DNA of 32,847 bases, from the NCBI GenBank assembly GCA_012728785.1, contig JAAYEK010000162.1:1-32847 (forward strand). The letters run 5' to 3'. Origin of the DNA: Bacillota bacterium (lineage in GTDB: Bacteria > Bacillota > UBA4882 > UBA8346). Position 1 is the first letter of the stretch. The number at the start of each line of letters is the position of its first letter. Shown here one piece after another: positions 31,464 through 32,847 of the stretch. The translations under genes and the position numbers were made by a program. The notes beneath the pieces were generated by a model. The model saw nothing but the letters and a program-made list of their open reading frames with translations, did no database searches and was not told where the DNA came from.

Positions 31464-32516
31464 TTAACAACTTAAAAAAACTTTATCCACTTTAAGATCA
31501 GGACAAATGTAAAGATTAAAAGTTCTACCACAACCGGGTCCTTGAATCACTTCAACCAGACATTCGGACCTGGTAACCGATCTAACTATAGCTTTTTCCC
31601 CATTACTTAAAATCAAAGTACTTCCAATCGGAAAAGGGGCCACCACTTGTAAAAAAGCCTCAACCACAGCCGGATCAAACTTTCGGGAAGCTTCTTTTTT
31701 TATTTCTTCAAGCGCTTTTACAGAAGTAATTTCCTTATGATAGGCCCGATTGGAAGTCATGGCATCATAGGTGTCGGCCACTGCAACAATTTTCGAAAAT
31801 CGATGAATTCTTTTCCCGGTCAAACCGCGCGGATAACCGGAACCGTCTTCCCGTTCATGATGCTGTAATACAATATGAGAAGTTAAAAAACTAATATTCG
31901 CTTTCTTACGGAGTAATTCATAGCCATCTCTAGCATGCCTTCGCACTAACTCCGATTCTTCAGGTTCCAATTTATCCGGTTTATTTAAAATTCTATTGTC
32001 AATCTGCAGTTTACCAATATCATGCATTATAGCGCCAATACCAAGTGTTTCTAGTTGTCTCCGGTTAAGATTAAGCGCTACTCCAACCATGACCGCAATG
32101 ACACATACATTAACAGAATGGGCATAAGTATAGTTATCGTGGGAACGGATATCGATCATGTTATATACAATATTTGGATTTATAATAATCTGATCAACTA
32201 TATCGCCGATAACATTTTTAATTTCAGTTATATCGATACTTTTATTTTGTTTTAAAAGAGAGAAATACTTTTTAATAAGGCCTCGGGCATGAAACAAAGT
32301 ATCTTCCTTAATAAATTCTTTGTCGATGATGTTCTGTTCCTCATCTCCCGGTTCCATTATATAAATAAATTGGTACTTTAAGTCCTTAATCTTTTGAATA
32401 TAGGACAGCTTTAATTCAATATTCGGACGCAGTAAAATTTTACCGTCCTGTTCTCTAAATATAGCCCGCGCTAATTTCATTCCGGGTTTGACATTTTCAA
32501 TAGCAACTATTCGCAT
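31464..32516 (-). CDS. HD-GYP domain c-di-GMP phosphodiesterase
   Basis: A 350-residue protein that likely hydrolyses cyclic di-GMP. The N-terminal about 115 residues are a regulatory region common to stand-alone HD-GYP proteins (VKPGMKLARAIF...GKILLRPN). The catalytic domain has H133 in YTYAHSVNV, H165-D166-I-G-K, HH-E (219-221), D224-G-S-G-Y-P229 and ADTYDAMTSNRAYH. All metal ligands seen are intact, including the GYP motif, so it should be active. ATG 32516 lacks a strong ribosome-binding site. It is divergent from the thiamine-binding gene and may control the PilZ protein's ligand. Confidence 0.93.
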   Translation of the reverse strand: MRIVAIENVKPGMKLARAIFREQDGKILLRPNIELKLSYIQKIKDLKYQFIYIMEPGDEEQNIIDKEFIKEDTLFHARGLIKKYFSLLKQNKSIDITEIKNVIGDIVDQIIINPNIVYNMIDIRSHDNYTYAHSVNVCVIAVMVGVALNLNRRQLETLGIGAIMHDIGKLQIDNRILNKPDKLEPEESELVRRHARDGYELLRKKANISFLTSHIVLQHHEREDGSGYPRGLTGKRIHRFSKIVAVADTYDAMTSNRAYHKEITSVKALEEIKKEASRKFDPAVVEAFLQVVAPFPIGSTLILSNGEKAIVRSVTRSECLVEVIQGPGCGRTFNLYICPDLKVDKVFLSC

Positions 32517-32650
32517 CTCTCTTAATACCAGCCTTTATCAATGGGCGATTCCAATTATATAATCTGTTAACTATTTCCAATCGCTTTGAGATTAAACCGT
32601 TGCTGCTTGGATATTCTATAAACATAATCTAGCAGAAGGAGGTTGATAAC

Positions 32651-32847
32651 TTGTTAACCTGCGAAGTCTCGCTTTTCCCTTTGGAAACTATGGCCTCAGA
32701 CCAAATAGTTAACGAAGCAATCCAAGCCTTAAAAGAAACTGGTGTCAAACATGAAACAGGTAACTTGAGTACCTATCTTTATAGTGATTCCCCGGAACAG
32801 ATATGGAATGGATTAAAAGCCATCTACAAGGAAGCCGAAAAAGCAGA
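32651..32847 (+). CDS. YkoF/MTH1187-family thiamine-binding protein, 3' end cut by window edge
   Basis: The visible 65 codons begin with TTG 32651, 8 nt after AAGGAGG (32636-32642). They read (M)LTCEVSLFPLETMASDQIV followed by EAIQALKETGVKHETGNLST and end inside a helix at the window edge. This matches the beta-alpha fold of DUF77/thiamine-binding domains, which bind HMP or thiamine and often accompany ABC thiamine transporters. No TPP riboswitch core was recognised in 32517-32650. The rest of the gene and its neighbours lie outside the window. Confidence 0.75.
   Translation, partial: MLTCEVSLFPLETMASDQIVNEAIQALKETGVKHETGNLSTYLYSDSPEQIWNGLKAIYKEAEKA

Noticed and set aside
32517-32650. TPP riboswitch before the thiamine-binding gene
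   Set aside because: The conserved CUGAGA and GAACCUG cores are not present in the available sequence.

Overview
The window looks like chromosome from a diderm, endospore-forming member of the Bacillota. Two signals conflict in a useful way. A TolC-type outer-membrane channel, a periplasmic adaptor and an RND pump (572-6060) imply an outer membrane. A complete cotJABC spore-coat operon (11942-12944) implies endospores. LL-diaminopimelate aminotransferase, a DapG-like aspartokinase, strong AGGAGG ribosome-binding sites, frequent TTG/GTG starts and moderately AT-rich DNA also fit. The exact lineage (for example Limnochordia/Hydrogenispora-like, Negativicutes or Halanaerobia) is inference. No rRNA, tRNA, CRISPR array, transposase or phage gene was seen.

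Layout. 1-6109 is a TetR-led tripartite efflux operon closed by a terminator. 6110-8280 holds a tiny membrane-peptide gene and an ABC-2 exporter (permease, then ATPase). 8436-9781 is dapL with a hairpin in front and a bidirectional terminator behind. 9780-13535 (minus) carries a secreted DUF4139 protein, a CsoR/CstR-family repressor, cotJABC with a hairpin-rich upstream region, and a Cys-rich mini-protein. 13699-14298 has two small plus-strand genes of unknown function. 14324-24278 (minus) is a long housekeeping run: lipase-like hydrolase, membrane protein, argS, FmdB-type zinc ribbon, small membrane protein, B12-binding radical SAM/DUF4080 protein, methyltransferase, apt, aspartokinase and argH.

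24279-27055 (plus) is the most unusual part. It has eleven 21-bp tandem repeats, an unrecognised helical protein with internal duplication, and then a DHA3/Mef-like MFS exporter behind what looks like an attenuator: promoter, 12-codon upstream ORF whose stop touches terminator 1, then terminator 2 just before the gene's ribosome-binding site.

27113-32847 contains lipA, a PilZ protein with a near-consensus promoter, an envelope cluster (diacylglycerol-glucosyltransferase-like enzyme, a 25-residue hydrophobic peptide overlapping it, polysaccharide deacetylase, YkoP-like protein), an HD-GYP protein, and the 5' end of a YkoF/MTH1187-type thiamine-binding gene cut by the window edge.

Themes that tie genes together are envelope export and remodelling, lysine/DAP and arginine biosynthesis, sporulation, and c-di-GMP signalling (PilZ and HD-GYP). 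Several genes too short for routine ORF calling (cotJA, two hydrophobic micropeptides, the upstream ORF) were read directly from the DNA.
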